NCBI RefSeq assembly: GCF_900104535.1
Contig: NZ_LT629710.1
Span: forward strand, 248,001-312,000
DNA from: Nakamurella panacisegetis
Lineage (GTDB): Bacteria; Actinomycetota; Actinomycetes; Mycobacteriales; Nakamurellaceae
Direction of reading: 5' to 3'
DNA: 64,000 bases
The position numbers and the translations under genes were made by a program. Below, piece after piece: positions 1 to 9,103 of this stretch. The notes under the pieces were generated by a model. That model was not told the origin of the DNA and made no database searches. It worked only from the letters and a program-made list of their open reading frames with translations. The first letter of the stretch is position 1; each line of letters begins with the position of its first letter.

Positions 1-299
1 CCCGGCCGGATGGAGGCGAAGCCGATGACGTCACGGCCGCGGACGGCCGCGACGGCCCGGACCCGACCGGACCGCAGATCCTCGATCACGGTGGCCACCG
101 CTCCCCCGACCGCCACCCGGTCGACCGGCGGCGTGAAGCCCACTGCCCCGCCGGCCTCGGAGACGGAGTGCCAGAGGTTCAGCAGGGCCAGGGCGAAAGC
201 GTTGTCGGAGGCCATCTCGCCGCCGGGACCGACCCGGCGGATCTCGACCGGTTGGTCACTCGCCCGGTGTCCGGCCGCGAGCAACGGGTGTTCGCTCAC
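1..299 (-). CDS. GNAT-family acetyltransferase, N-terminal part (runs off the left edge)
   Basis: This is the first ~99 codons of a minus-strand gene that continues beyond base 1. It starts with GTG at 297-299, and that start overlaps the ndk stop in the four bases GTGA, so the two are translationally coupled. The visible part has a helix-rich start containing [17 protein letters not shown], followed by residues such as [20 protein letters not shown] that look like the first beta strands of a GNAT fold. The acetyl-CoA loop lies outside the window, so the substrate cannot be inferred. The family call rests on overall pattern and is moderate. Confidence 0.6.
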   Translation of the reverse strand, partial: MSEHPLLAAGHRASDQPVEIRRVGPGGEMASDNAFALALLNLWHSVSEAGGAVGFTPPVDRVAVGGAVATVIEDLRSGRVRAVAAVRGRDVIGFASIRP

Positions 300-706
300 A
301 GGCCGGGGAACCAGAGGCCGATCTCGCGCTCGGCCGACTCGGGCGAATCGGAGCCGTGCACCAGGTTCAGCTGGGTCTCGAGGCCGAAGTCTCCGCGGAT
401 GGTGCCGGGGGTGGCCTTCTCGACCGGATCGGTGCCGCCGGCCAGCTGACGGAAGGCGGGGATGGCCCGCTCGCCCTCGACCACCATGGCCACGACCGGG
501 CCGGAGGTGATGAACTCGATCAACGATGGGAAGAACGGGCGCTCGACGTGCTCGGCGTAGTGCGCCTTGGCCGTCTCCTCGCTGACCGTCCGCAGCTCGA
601 GGGCGGCAAGGGTCAGGCCCTTGCGTTCGATGCGGGAGATGACCTCACCGACCAGAGCACGGGCGACGCCGTCGGGCTTGACCAGGACGAGGGTGCGTTC
701 GGACAC
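296..706 (-). CDS. ndk: nucleoside diphosphate kinase
   Basis: Ndk transfers the gamma phosphate from NTPs to NDPs through a phosphohistidine. The 136-residue product has the standard length and begins [20 protein letters not shown]. The active-site histidine lies in the typical [16 protein letters not shown] segment near the C-terminus. A longer reading frame extends to 751, but the GTG at 704-706 has an AGGAG ribosome site nine bases upstream and gives the family length. It follows the DUF4233 gene after 52 bases and is coupled to the downstream acetyltransferase. The order valS-folC-DUF4233-ndk is the same as in mycobacteria. Confidence 0.97.
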   Translation of the reverse strand: MSERTLVLVKPDGVARALVGEVISRIERKGLTLAALELRTVSEETAKAHYAEHVERPFFPSLIEFITSGPVVAMVVEGERAIPAFRQLAGGTDPVEKATPGTIRGDFGLETQLNLVHGSDSPESAEREIGLWFPGL

Positions 707-758
707 GACGATGAACTCCTTGGTTGATGAGAGGTGGTACTGCCCCGACACGGGATCG

Positions 759-1157
759 TCAGGCTGGTGGTCTGGGGAGCGTACCGGCCGCCAGACGGCG
801 CCGGAACTCGTTGCGGAACCAGATGATCAACGCCCAGACGAGCGCGAACACGATGCCCATCACGCCCAGCGAGGGGGTGACGAACCAGCCGGCGATCATC
901 AGGGCCTGCAACGTCAGGGCTGCCGGGACGAACCAAGGGCGGCGTACGAACCCGCACAGGGCGACCAGCGCCGCGGCCAGGACACAGATCGCGACGACGC
1001 CGAGGCCGCTCGTCCCGGAGCCCGTGTTCCGGGCCACCGGGATGGACAGCAGCACCACGACCACCTCGAGGATGAGCGTGGCCGACATGACGCCGCGCAG
1101 ACCCCGCTCCGGGTCGTACGGTCGGGTCAGGGGGGTCGGCTGGTCGGGCTCCGTCAT
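759..1157 (-). CDS. DUF4233 membrane protein
   Basis: A 132-residue protein with four hydrophobic stretches (about residues 23-42, 52-70, 77-92 and 97-113) and a basic C-terminal tail, so a small integral membrane protein. It starts [11 protein letters not shown] after a proline-rich lead, which is typical of the actinobacterial DUF4233 family (Rv2446c in M. tuberculosis). Its start overlaps the folC stop by four bases (ATGA), so it is translationally coupled to folC. The family is conserved between folC and ndk across actinomycetes but its function is unknown. The coupling suggests co-expression with folate and nucleotide genes, not a direct role. Confidence 0.85.
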   Translation of the reverse strand: MTEPDQPTPLTRPYDPERGLRGVMSATLILEVVVVLLSIPVARNTGSGTSGLGVVAICVLAAALVALCGFVRRPWFVPAALTLQALMIAGWFVTPSLGVMGIVFALVWALIIWFRNEFRRRLAAGTLPRPPA

Positions 1158-2869
1158 GCCGGGAGCAATCCGGCCAGGCTCCGGCCGTCGCCGGCCGACA
1201 CGACCGAGCCGGTCACCACGACGCCGGTCCCGGCGGCGCCCTCCCCCGGCTCGGCGCCGCTCTCGGCCAGGTCGACGGCCAGGGCGATGGCGCTGTCCAT
1301 CCGGTCGGCCGTGTGCACCTTCTCCTCGCCGAAGATGTCGACGGCCAGATCGCGGAGGTCGGCCACCGGCATCGACCGGTGCGACGAGTTGACCGTGATG
1401 ACGACCTCGTCGAACGAGTCGGCCAGGGCGGTCAGGATGCCGGCGGCGTCCTTGTCCGCCATGACGGCCAGCACCCCGACCAGCCGGGCGAAGGAGAACT
1501 CGGCGGCCAGCGCGGCGGCCAGCGCGGTCGCGCCGTCCGGGTTGTGCGCGGCGTCGACCAGGACGGTCGGTGACGTCCGGACCCGTTCCAGCCGGCCCGG
1601 GGACGCCGAGGCGGCGAAGCCGTCCTGCACCGCATCCAGGTCGAGCGCGCGCCCGGCACCGGCGCCGAAGAACGCCTCCACCGCGGCCAGCGCGACGCTG
1701 GCGTTGCCGGCCTGATGTTCACCGGCCAGCGGCAGGAAGATGTCGTCGTAGACCCCACCGAGTCCCTGCAGGCTCAGCCGCTGGCCGCCGACGGCGAACG
1801 AGCGCTCCAGCACGTCGAACTCACTGCCCTGCCGGGCCACTGCCACATCCACCTCGACCGTGCGACGCAGGATGGAGTCCATCGCCTCCGGCAGTTGGCG
1901 GGCCACGATGGCCACCGCATCGGGTTTGATGATGCCCGCCTTGACCTTGGCGATGTCGGCCACGTTGTCGCCCAGGAAGTCCATGTGGTCCAACCCGATC
2001 GGCGTCACCACGGCGATCTTGGCGTCGGCCACGTTGGTCGAGTCCCAGGTACCGCCGAGACCCACCTCGACGACGGCCACGTCGACCGGTGCCTCGGCGA
2101 ACGCCGCGAACGCCATCGCCGTGAGGATCTCGAACTTCGAGAGCGCCAGGCCGCCGGTGCGTGCGCTGGCCGCGTCGACCAGGTCGACGTAGGGAGCGAT
2201 GTCGCTGTAGGCCGAGACGTACTGCTCCGGCGAGATCGGCACCCCGTCGATGCTGATCCGCTCGGTCACCGACTGCAGGTGCGGTGAGGTGAACCGGCCG
2301 GTGCGCAGACCGATCCGGGTGATGAGCGCGTCGATCATCCGGGCGGTGGAGGTCTTGCCGTTGGTGCCGGCCACCTGGATCACCGGGTAGGCCTGCTGCG
2401 GATTCCCGATCAGGTCCATCAGCGCGACCATGCGCTCGATGGTCGGAGAGATCTGCGTCTCGGCGCGCCGGCTGTTCAGCAGGTGCTCCACCGCGGCCAG
2501 GGTCAGCGGCGGCGAGTCGGGCACGATCATGCCTGCGTCCTCGTCGAGGTCCGCGGTGGCCGCGGCGATCTCGGCCTCGTGGTCGGCGACCGCGCCGAGG
2601 CGGGCCGGGGGCCGCCCGTCCGGGTTGTCCTCGTCCCAGTCGTCGTCGTGCTCGGCCGGCGGGATCGGCGTGCCGCCGCCCGGCGCTTCCGGCCGGTCCT
2701 CCGGGTTCACGTCGTCCGGGTTGTCGCCCGGTTCGATGTCACCCTTGGCCCGGCGTCCGCGATCGTCCCGGCCGAAAGCGTCCCGTTCCACCCCGGACTG
2801 GTCGTCGTTCACGAACGGCCGGAACGCTCCGTCGGCCTGCTCGTCGTCCCACTCTTCGCGTTCAGTCAT
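1154..2869 (-). CDS. folC: folylpolyglutamate synthase / dihydrofolate synthase with long acidic N-terminal extension
   Basis: FolC joins glutamate to dihydropteroate and extends the polyglutamate tail of folates, using ATP. The catalytic part runs from about residue 120: [13 protein letters not shown] (P-loop, ~167-178), [13 protein letters not shown], and [13 protein letters not shown]. Before it lie about 115 residues rich in Asp, Glu, Gly and Pro that look disordered. The whole protein is 571 residues, against roughly 430-490 for most family members. The ATG at 2867-2869 has an AAAGG ribosome site and overlaps the valS stop by eight bases, which supports the long form. An internal start near the core is possible. 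Confidence 0.95.
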   Translation of the reverse strand: MTEREEWDDEQADGAFRPFVNDDQSGVERDAFGRDDRGRRAKGDIEPGDNPDDVNPEDRPEAPGGGTPIPPAEHDDDWDEDNPDGRPPARLGAVADHEAEIAAATADLDEDAGMIVPDSPPLTLAAVEHLLNSRRAETQISPTIERMVALMDLIGNPQQAYPVIQVAGTNGKTSTARMIDALITRIGLRTGRFTSPHLQSVTERISIDGVPISPEQYVSAYSDIAPYVDLVDAASARTGGLALSKFEILTAMAFAAFAEAPVDVAVVEVGLGGTWDSTNVADAKIAVVTPIGLDHMDFLGDNVADIAKVKAGIIKPDAVAIVARQLPEAMDSILRRTVEVDVAVARQGSEFDVLERSFAVGGQRLSLQGLGGVYDDIFLPLAGEHQAGNASVALAAVEAFFGAGAGRALDLDAVQDGFAASASPGRLERVRTSPTVLVDAAHNPDGATALAAALAAEFSFARLVGVLAVMADKDAAGILTALADSFDEVVITVNSSHRSMPVADLRDLAVDIFGEEKVHTADRMDSAIALAVDLAESGAEPGEGAAGTGVVVTGSVVSAGDGRSLAGLLPA

Positions 2870-5525
2870 TGGTGTCGCCTTTCAGTTCCTTCAGGCGAGA
2901 GGTCAACCGCGCCACGTCGGCGGCCGCCTTGGCCGCCCTGGTCCTGATCTTGTCGACCACCGGAGCCGGGGCCTTGCCCATGAACGACTCGTTCCCGAGC
3001 TTCTTGTCGGTGTCCTCGATCTCCTTCCGCGCCACAGCGAGATCCTTTTCCAGACGGGCGATCTCGGCCGGGATGTCAACCGCGGTCGAGGTGTCCAGCT
3101 CGACGTGGACGCTGCCGGTGGCCAAGGCCGCCTCGATCGACGCGGTGGCGCCGAAGCCGTCACCGGCGGCGGTCAAGCGGGTCAGGGCGGCAGCGAAGTC
3201 GTTGACCGACCGGTCCCCACCGACCAGCCGGGCCGGCACCTTCTTGCTCGGGGCCAGGCCCTGGTCGGAGCGGAACCGCCGGATCTCAGTGGTCAGCGTC
3301 TGAACGTCGGCCACCCAGGCCGCCGCCGCGGGTTCGGCGGTGCGGCCCGAGCCGGCCGGCCAGGGCGCGATGACCAGCGATTCGCCTCCGGTGAGGGCGG
3401 TCCAGAGCGTCTCGGTGACGAACGGGACGAACGGGTGCAGCAGCTTGAGCACCGAATCCAGGACGTTCCCGAGCACACCCCGGGTGGTGGCCAGACGGGC
3501 CGGGTCGTCGCCGGCCGACGTGATCTGGACCTTGGCCAGCTCCAGGTACCAGTCGCACAGCTCGTCCCAGGCGAAGTGGTAGAGCCCCTCGGCGGCCTTT
3601 CCGAACTGGAAATCGCCCAGCAGATCGGTCGTCTCGGTGATCACCTGGTCGAGCCGGTCCAGCACCCAGCGGTCGGCCGGGGTCAGTTCCTCCGCGGCCA
3701 GCGGGGCCTCCGGCAGCACGGCCCCGTTCATCATGGCGAACCTGGTGGCGTTGAACAGCTTGGTGCAGAAGTTGCGCGACCCGCCGACCCAGTCTTCGGC
3801 GATCGCCTGGTCGGCCCCCGGGTTGGCCCCGCGGGCCAGGGTGAACCGCACCGCGTCGGCCCCGAACTTGTCGATCCAGGCCAGCGGGTCGACCCCGTTG
3901 CCCTTCGACTTGGACATCTTCTTGCCGAACTGGTCGCGGACGAGCCCGTGCAAGGCGACGGTCTGGAACGGCACGGAGGGCACGTCGGCTTCGGTGGTGC
4001 CCAGGTAGGTGCCGAACATCATCATCCGGGCCACCCAGAAGAACAGGATGTCGTACCCGGTGACGAGCACCGACGTCGGGTAGAAGGCCTTGAGGGTGTC
4101 GGTGTGCTCGGGCCAGCCCATGGTGGAGAACGGCCACAGCCCGGAGGAGAACCAGGTGTCGAGCACGTCCGGATCCTGCGTCCAGCCCTCGCCCGGCAGT
4201 TCCTCGTTCGGCCCGACACAACGGATCTCGCCCTCGGGGCCGTACCAGACCGGGATCCGGTGCCCCCACCAGAGCTGACGGGAGATGGTCCAGTCGTGCA
4301 TGTTGTCGACCCAGTCGAAGAACCGCGGCGCCAACTCCGGCGGGTGGATCAACGTCCGGCCGTCCCGGACGGCGTCACCGGCCGCCTTGGCCAAGGGGGC
4401 CACGTTGACGAACCACTGCAGGCTCAGCCGCGGTTCGACCACATCGGCCGACCGTGAGCAGTGCCCGACGGCGTGCACATACGGCTTCTTCTCACCGACG
4501 ATGCGGCCCTGCCCACGCAGCACCTCCTTGATCGCGATACGCGCCTCGAACCGGTTCATCCCGTCGAACGGGGTTCCGGTGCCGACGATGTCCGCCGCCT
4601 CGGTGAGGACGGTGATGGCCGGCAGGCCGTGCCGCTGCCCGATCTCGAAGTCGTTGGGGTCGTGCGCCGGGGTGACCTTCACCGCTCCGGTGCCGAACTT
4701 GGGGTCGACGTGGGCGTCGGCGACGATGCGGATCGCTCGACCCACGAGCGGGAGCTCGACGGTCGTGCCGACCAGGTGCGCGTAGCGCTCGTCGTCCGGG
4801 TGCACCGCGATCCCGGTGTCGCCGAGCATCGTCTCCACCCGCGTGGTGGCCACCACGATGGCCGAATCGCCGTCCCCGTAACGGATCGAGACCAGTTCGC
4901 CCTCGTCGTCGGAGTGGTCGACCTCGATGTCGGACAGCGCGGTCAGACAACCGGGGCACCAGTTGATGATGCGCTCGGCCCGGTAGATGAGGCCGTCGTC
5001 GAACATGCGCTTGAAGATGGTCTGGACCGCGTCGGAGAGACCCTGGTCGAGGGTGAACCGCTCGCGGCTCCAGTCGACCGAGTCGCCCAGGCGCTTCATC
5101 TGGCCCAGGATCGCCCCGCCGGATTCGTGCTTCCAGTCCCAGACCTTCTCGACGAACAGTTCGCGGCCGAAGTCGTGACGGGTCTTGCCGTCCACGGCCA
5201 GCTTCTTCTCCACCAGGTTCTGGGTGGCGATCCCCGCGTGGTCCATGCCCGGGAGCCACAGCACCTCGTCGCCGGACATCCGGTGCCAGCGGGACAGAAC
5301 GTCCATCAGGGTGTGGTCGAGGGCGTGCCCGACGTGCAGATCGCCGGTGACGTTCGGCGGGGGCAGCACGATCGAGAACGGTTTGCGCTCACCGGAGAGC
5401 ACGCGCTTCTCGTCGGCGGTGAAGTAACCGGCCTGCAGCCACCGCTGGTACAGCGGTACCTCGACGGCCGCCGGGTCGTACTGGGCGGGGAGGTCGATGG
5501 TCGTCTGCGGGGTCGAATGCGTCAC
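2862..5525 (-). CDS. valS: valyl-tRNA synthetase
   Basis: Class I aminoacyl-tRNA synthetase that charges tRNA-Val. The 887 residues have the expected order: HIGH-type motif HVGH at 64-67 in [18 protein letters not shown]1 editing domain with [13 protein letters not shown] near 225-236, second catalytic half with [12 protein letters not shown] near 490-501, KMSKS at 536-540, anticodon-binding domain, and the C-terminal coiled coil starting near [14 protein letters not shown]. The coiled-coil arm is typical of ValRS. It is the first gene of the run valS, folC, DUF4233, ndk. I saw no leader or T-box element in the 78 bases upstream. Confidence 0.98.
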   Translation of the reverse strand: MTHSTPQTTIDLPAQYDPAAVEVPLYQRWLQAGYFTADEKRVLSGERKPFSIVLPPPNVTGDLHVGHALDHTLMDVLSRWHRMSGDEVLWLPGMDHAGIATQNLVEKKLAVDGKTRHDFGRELFVEKVWDWKHESGGAILGQMKRLGDSVDWSRERFTLDQGLSDAVQTIFKRMFDDGLIYRAERIINWCPGCLTALSDIEVDHSDDEGELVSIRYGDGDSAIVVATTRVETMLGDTGIAVHPDDERYAHLVGTTVELPLVGRAIRIVADAHVDPKFGTGAVKVTPAHDPNDFEIGQRHGLPAITVLTEAADIVGTGTPFDGMNRFEARIAIKEVLRGQGRIVGEKKPYVHAVGHCSRSADVVEPRLSLQWFVNVAPLAKAAGDAVRDGRTLIHPPELAPRFFDWVDNMHDWTISRQLWWGHRIPVWYGPEGEIRCVGPNEELPGEGWTQDPDVLDTWFSSGLWPFSTMGWPEHTDTLKAFYPTSVLVTGYDILFFWVARMMMFGTYLGTTEADVPSVPFQTVALHGLVRDQFGKKMSKSKGNGVDPLAWIDKFGADAVRFTLARGANPGADQAIAEDWVGGSRNFCTKLFNATRFAMMNGAVLPEAPLAAEELTPADRWVLDRLDQVITETTDLLGDFQFGKAAEGLYHFAWDELCDWYLELAKVQITSAGDDPARLATTRGVLGNVLDSVLKLLHPFVPFVTETLWTALTGGESLVIAPWPAGSGRTAEPAAAAWVADVQTLTTEIRRFRSDQGLAPSKKVPARLVGGDRSVNDFAAALTRLTAAGDGFGATASIEAALATGSVHVELDTSTAVDIPAEIARLEKDLAVARKEIEDTDKKLGNESFMGKAPAPVVDKIRTRAAKAAADVARLTSRLKELKGDTND

Positions 5526-5603
5526 CGTCCCAGTTTAGTTGTCGCCGCGAACGCGTTCTCCCAGCGCGCAACGGCGCACCGGGCTCGACGGCGCACCGGG
5601 AGG

Positions 5604-6761
5604 TCAGTAGGACCGGGGCAGGCGCAGTGTGTGGTGAGCCACGTAGTTGAGCAGCATCTCCCGGCTCACCGGTGCGATCTGCAGCAGGCGGGCCATACCC
5701 CAGAGCGGGATGAGCCCGTACTCGACCGACATGCCGTTGCCGCCGTGGGTCTGGATGGCGGCGTCGACCGCGGCCACCGCGGCCTCCGCGGCCGCGTACT
5801 TGGCCATGTTGGACGCCTCGCCGGCGGGCAGCCCGCGGTCGTGCAGCCAGGCCGCCTTGGCCGTCATCAACGCGGCCAGCTCGACCTCGATCTTGGCCTT
5901 GGCCAGTGGGTGGGCCACTCCCTGGTGAGCGCCTATCGGCGTTCCCCAGACCTCACGTCCGGTGGCGTACCGGCTGGCCAGCTCGACCGCGTAGCGCCCG
6001 ATGCCCACGCCGAGGGCGGCACCGGCGATGCGCTCCGGGTTGAGCCCGTCGAACAGCGGCTTCAGCCCCTCGCCCTCGACCCCGATCAGGGCCGAGGCCG
6101 GTACCCGGACCTGGTCGTAAAACACGGTGAACTGCTTGTCCGGGATCTGCGCGGCCACCGGCAGCGGATTCCACGACAGGCCGGGTGCCGACGTCGGCAC
6201 CATGAACAGGGAGATCCTGGCCTTGCCGGTGGTCTCGTCCACTCCGGTCCGGGCGACGGTCAGGATGGCGGCGCTGTCGTCGACCCCGGAGATGTAGTAC
6301 TTGCTGCCGGAGAGCAGATAGTCGTCGCCGTCCCGGACGGCGGCGGTGATGATGTGGTGCGAGTTCGAACCGGCGTCGGGCTCGGTGATCGCGAAGGCGA
6401 CCTTGACGCTGCCGTCGGCCAGCCGCGTCAGCCACTCCTGCTTCTGCTGCTCCGAACCGTGTTTGGCCAGCACCTCGACGGCAATGGCGCTGGAGACCAG
6501 GAGGAGCAGCAGCGGGCTGCCGCCGGCGGCCGATTCCTCGGCCACCACCACCAGTTCGCTCATGCCGGCGCCACCCCCGCCGTACTGCGCCGGAACGTTG
6601 ATGCCGATGAAGCCGGCCCGGCCGAGATCGGCCCAGAGACCCGACTGCGGGATGCCGGCGCGCCCATGTTCGGCGAACTCGGCGGGGCCGTGGGCGGCCG
6701 TGATCTCCCGGACCGCGGCCCGCAGGTCGGCGTATTCGGTCGGATCGGAGAAGTCGGCCAT
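5604..6761 (-). CDS. acyl-CoA dehydrogenase family protein
   Basis: A 385-residue FAD-dependent acyl-CoA dehydrogenase. The FAD/substrate motif AFAITEPDAGSNSH lies near residues 123-136 and the flavin segment IQTHGGNGMSVEYGL near 336-350. The usual C-terminal YEG motif with the catalytic glutamate is replaced by IAPVSREMLLNYVAHH, which I recall from one actinobacterial subfamily; the base may sit elsewhere, as in isovaleryl-CoA dehydrogenase. The ATG at 6761 has a GAGAGGA ribosome site, and reading further upstream gives non-family sequence. It probably works in fatty-acid or branched-chain acyl-CoA breakdown, but the substrate is not predictable. Confidence 0.88.
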   Translation of the reverse strand: MADFSDPTEYADLRAAVREITAAHGPAEFAEHGRAGIPQSGLWADLGRAGFIGINVPAQYGGGGAGMSELVVVAEESAAGGSPLLLLLVSSAIAVEVLAKHGSEQQKQEWLTRLADGSVKVAFAITEPDAGSNSHHIITAAVRDGDDYLLSGSKYYISGVDDSAAILTVARTGVDETTGKARISLFMVPTSAPGLSWNPLPVAAQIPDKQFTVFYDQVRVPASALIGVEGEGLKPLFDGLNPERIAGAALGVGIGRYAVELASRYATGREVWGTPIGAHQGVAHPLAKAKIEVELAALMTAKAAWLHDRGLPAGEASNMAKYAAAEAAVAAVDAAIQTHGGNGMSVEYGLIPLWGMARLLQIAPVSREMLLNYVAHHTLRLPRSY

Positions 6762-6858
6762 CCGGGGTTCCTCTCGGGCTTCGCCACCAGCGACGTTGCG
6801 GTCGACGATCCGTCCAGCATGCCAGACGTGAACCGCGGTTAACAACCGTTCACGAGGC

Positions 6859-7137
6859 TCAGAACTCGGCCTCCGCCGACTGTCCGCCGCCCTCGGGCGT
6901 CAGATACATCGGGCCGTACACCGCGTGCTCGCCGTCCATCAGGGTCACCGTCGCGATTCCGTCCTCGGCGAGGGTCTCGAAGTGGTCGCGGAGCCACTGC
7001 TCGGCCTCGTCCTGGTCGGTGAACGCGATGTCGGGCTCGGAGACCGCGATCCCGGCCTGGTCGGCGAACAGCCAGCGCCAGGCCAGACCCTCACCCGGAT
7101 CGGTGGCGGAGCCGTCGAACGGACCGAGGTCAGTCAT
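6859..7137 (-). CDS. small conserved actinobacterial protein
   Basis: A 92-residue acidic protein, soluble, with no signal peptide. It begins MTDLGPFDGSATDPGEGLAW and contains ADQAGIAVSEPDIAFTDQDEAEQWL followed by VTLMDGEHAVYGPMYLTPEG. The F-x-x-Q-x-E-A-E-x-W-L and VYGPM patterns recur in small hypothetical proteins of Streptomyces and mycobacteria as far as I remember, so it is probably a real family, but no function is known. It ends 97 bases upstream of the acyl-CoA dehydrogenase start and is divergent from the CobT-like gene. The start at 7137 was chosen because upstream in-frame sequence is low-complexity and Arg-rich. Confidence 0.72.
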   Translation of the reverse strand: MTDLGPFDGSATDPGEGLAWRWLFADQAGIAVSEPDIAFTDQDEAEQWLRDHFETLAEDGIATVTLMDGEHAVYGPMYLTPEGGGQSAEAEF

Positions 7138-7268
7138 GAGTGTTCCTTCGATAGATCTTCGGCGGTGGTACGGGCGGGCACGTAAGGCGGCAGGAGAACC
7201 GGGCGCGCTACTGGCGACGGTAGCGTGAGCCACGCCGCATCGGCGCCACGGCAAGAGGAGCTACTGAA

Positions 7269-8312
7269 GTGACAGTCGAATTCGGTTCGGTCACCCCCCC
7301 GCACCGCGGGGAGACGATGGAGCCGCACCCGTTGCTGGGAACGTTCGGACCGCTGGTCCGACTGTTGAAGGCCTGCACCCTCCCCGATCGCCGGGTGCTG
7401 GAGCGGCCTCGACTGGTCGTCCTGGCCGGGGATCACGGCATTGCCGCCCGGCGCGTGTCGGCCCATCCGGCGACCGAAACCGCCCGCCGCGCGACGGATC
7501 TCGCCGCCGGCCGCGGTCCCGTCGCCGAGGTCGCGGCGGCGTCCGGGGTGGGGGTGCGGGTGGTCGACGTCGCCGTCGATGCCGACCTGTCGGACACCGG
7601 AGTGGACACCACGGTCAAGGTCCGCCGCTCGTCCGGGCCGATCGACGTCGAGGATGCGCTGAGCCACGAGGAGATCGACGCCGCCCTCGAGGCCGGCCGC
7701 CGGATCGCCGACGAGGAGATCGACGCCGGCGCCGACCTGTTGATCGGGTCCCTCTGCGGGGTCGCGTCCAGCACCGCCACGGCGGTGGTGGTCGCCGGTC
7801 TCACCGGGGTGGAACCGATCGAGGCCACGTCCCGCGGTTCCGGCATCAACGACACCGCCTGGATCCGCAAGGCGGCCGCGGTCCGCGACGCGTTGTACCG
7901 GGTGCGGCTGGCCGGCACCGACGCCCACAGCATGTTGCGGGTGGCCGGAGGGGCCGACCTGGCTGCCCTGACCGGCTTCATCGCGCAGGCGGCCGTGCGC
8001 GGCGTGCCGGTGCTGGTCGACGACGTCGCCAGCAGTGCCGCGGCGCTGCTGGCGAACCGCCTGGCGCCGGGGGCCGAGGCCTACATCGTGATCACGTCGT
8101 TGTCGTCCGACCGCACTCATCGACGGCTGCTCGACCTGTTGGGCCGGGATCCGTTGACCGCCTGGAGCTTGCGGCTCGGCGTCGGGGCGGGCGCCGTGCT
8201 GCTGGTGCCGACCATCCGAGCGGTGGCCCGCTCGGAGGACACCGGCGACCCGGACGGCGGCGGCGTCCGCACCGAGGACGCTATCGACGTCTGGGATCCG
8301 AACCTGTTCTGA
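7269..8312 (+). CDS. CobT-like protein lacking catalytic residues
   Basis: The 347 residues align end to end with nicotinate-nucleotide:dimethylbenzimidazole phosphoribosyltransferase (CobT). Shared segments include VVLAGDHGIA, a long match around RKAAAVRDALYRVR, LRVAGGADLAALTGFIAQAAVR and LLANRLAPGAEA. However the family motif GDMGIGNTT reads GSLCGVASST, the SSEPGH motif reads SSDRTH, the early KPxGSLG motif reads PLLGTFG, and RLGEGTGA reads RLGVGAGA, so the general-base glutamate (Glu317 in the Salmonella enzyme) is valine. It is likely catalytically dead as a CobT or has a different activity. GTG start at 7269 with AAGAGGAG upstream. No other cobT is in the window. Confidence 0.85.
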   Translation: MTVEFGSVTPPHRGETMEPHPLLGTFGPLVRLLKACTLPDRRVLERPRLVVLAGDHGIAARRVSAHPATETARRATDLAAGRGPVAEVAAASGVGVRVVDVAVDADLSDTGVDTTVKVRRSSGPIDVEDALSHEEIDAALEAGRRIADEEIDAGADLLIGSLCGVASSTATAVVVAGLTGVEPIEATSRGSGINDTAWIRKAAAVRDALYRVRLAGTDAHSMLRVAGGADLAALTGFIAQAAVRGVPVLVDDVASSAAALLANRLAPGAEAYIVITSLSSDRTHRRLLDLLGRDPLTAWSLRLGVGAGAVLLVPTIRAVARSEDTGDPDGGGVRTEDAIDVWDPNLF

Positions 8313-8316
8313 GATT

Positions 8317-8333
8317 CGGCGGCCGGCCCGCCG
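8317..8333. terminator. weak hairpin between convergent genes
   Basis: The 65 bases between the convergent CobT-like and DUF2071 genes hold a six-base-pair stem (CGGCGG/CCGCCG, loop CCGGC) without a T run. It may help end transcription from either side, but in DNA this GC-rich such a stem can occur by chance. Confidence 0.3.
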
Positions 8334-8377
8334 CCGGGCCCGCGGTCGCCGGTGGCGGCGGTCCGGGTCCGGTCGGG

Positions 8378-9103
8378 TCAGCGCACCCGCTGCGGCCACC
8401 CGAACGTGGTCCGGACCCCGGGCGAGAACAGCGGCCGGAGCATGTCCCCGGCCACCGGCACCCCGACCCCGGCGACGAGATCGTCATCCAGATCGACGAT
8501 CTCGGCCGACCGGAGCGGCCACGGCCCGTGCTCGTTGGGCACCCACACGGTGCGGCCGGCCAGCCGGGTGTGCAGCCCCCAGCGGGACGTGAGCCAGGTC
8601 TCGAGCGGGGTCGGCCGGACCGGATCCCCGACCCGGACGGTGACCAGGTTCCGCAACGGATGCGGCGCGACCCGGGGCCAGCGCCGCGCCGATCGGTACC
8701 GCCACAGGTCGGCCGTGTGCGTGACCCGCATCGCCGACCAGGTGTAGGGCAGCCCCAGGCTCCATCGGGCCAGCAGGACGGTGGACAGCCGCGACGCTTC
8801 CAGGGTGCGGAAGACGATGCCGCTGCGGCCTTCGTCATCGACGGAGTACAGCCGGACGTTGGTCTCGGCGAAGTCGCCGAAATACGGCACCGGCAGCCGG
8901 CCGCCCGGCCCGGCCCCGCGCATCTGGAACGGCACCAGCCCGACGTAGCTGAGCCCGTCGATGACGTCGGGCCGGACACCAGCGGGCAGGAACTCCTGCA
9001 CTGCGGCCGGTTCCACCGGCCAGTGCAGAAAAGTCAGGTTGGCCCATCGCTGCGCGGACAACCGCGGCCCGGAGAGTGGCGGCGCGGACTCGGTCACCGC
9101 CAT
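8378..9103 (-). CDS. DUF2071 (YqjF-type) protein
   Basis: A 241-residue soluble protein of the DUF2071 family, which is distantly related in fold to acetoacetate decarboxylase. Family marks are QRWANLTFLHWPVEPAAVQEF near the start, GLSYVGLVPFQMRG, PYFGDFAETNVRLY, and the GIVFRTLEASRL segment. It starts immediately after the stop of the molybdopterin oxidoreductase (TAGATG), so the two share a message. The family has no established biochemical role. Its coupling to the molybdenum enzyme may be operon convenience only; DUF2071 genes occur in many contexts in actinomycetes. Confidence 0.85.
   Translation of the reverse strand: MAVTESAPPLSGPRLSAQRWANLTFLHWPVEPAAVQEFLPAGVRPDVIDGLSYVGLVPFQMRGAGPGGRLPVPYFGDFAETNVRLYSVDDEGRSGIVFRTLEASRLSTVLLARWSLGLPYTWSAMRVTHTADLWRYRSARRWPRVAPHPLRNLVTVRVGDPVRPTPLETWLTSRWGLHTRLAGRTVWVPNEHGPWPLRSAEIVDLDDDLVAGVGVPVAGDMLRPLFSPGVRTTFGWPQRVR

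Noticed and set aside
2430-4457. Long plus-strand open frame (675 codons) opposite folC and valS
   Set aside because: The product is Arg/Gly/Pro-rich with no recognisable domain. The minus strand here carries intact folC and valS with all motifs; GC-rich third positions create such frames.
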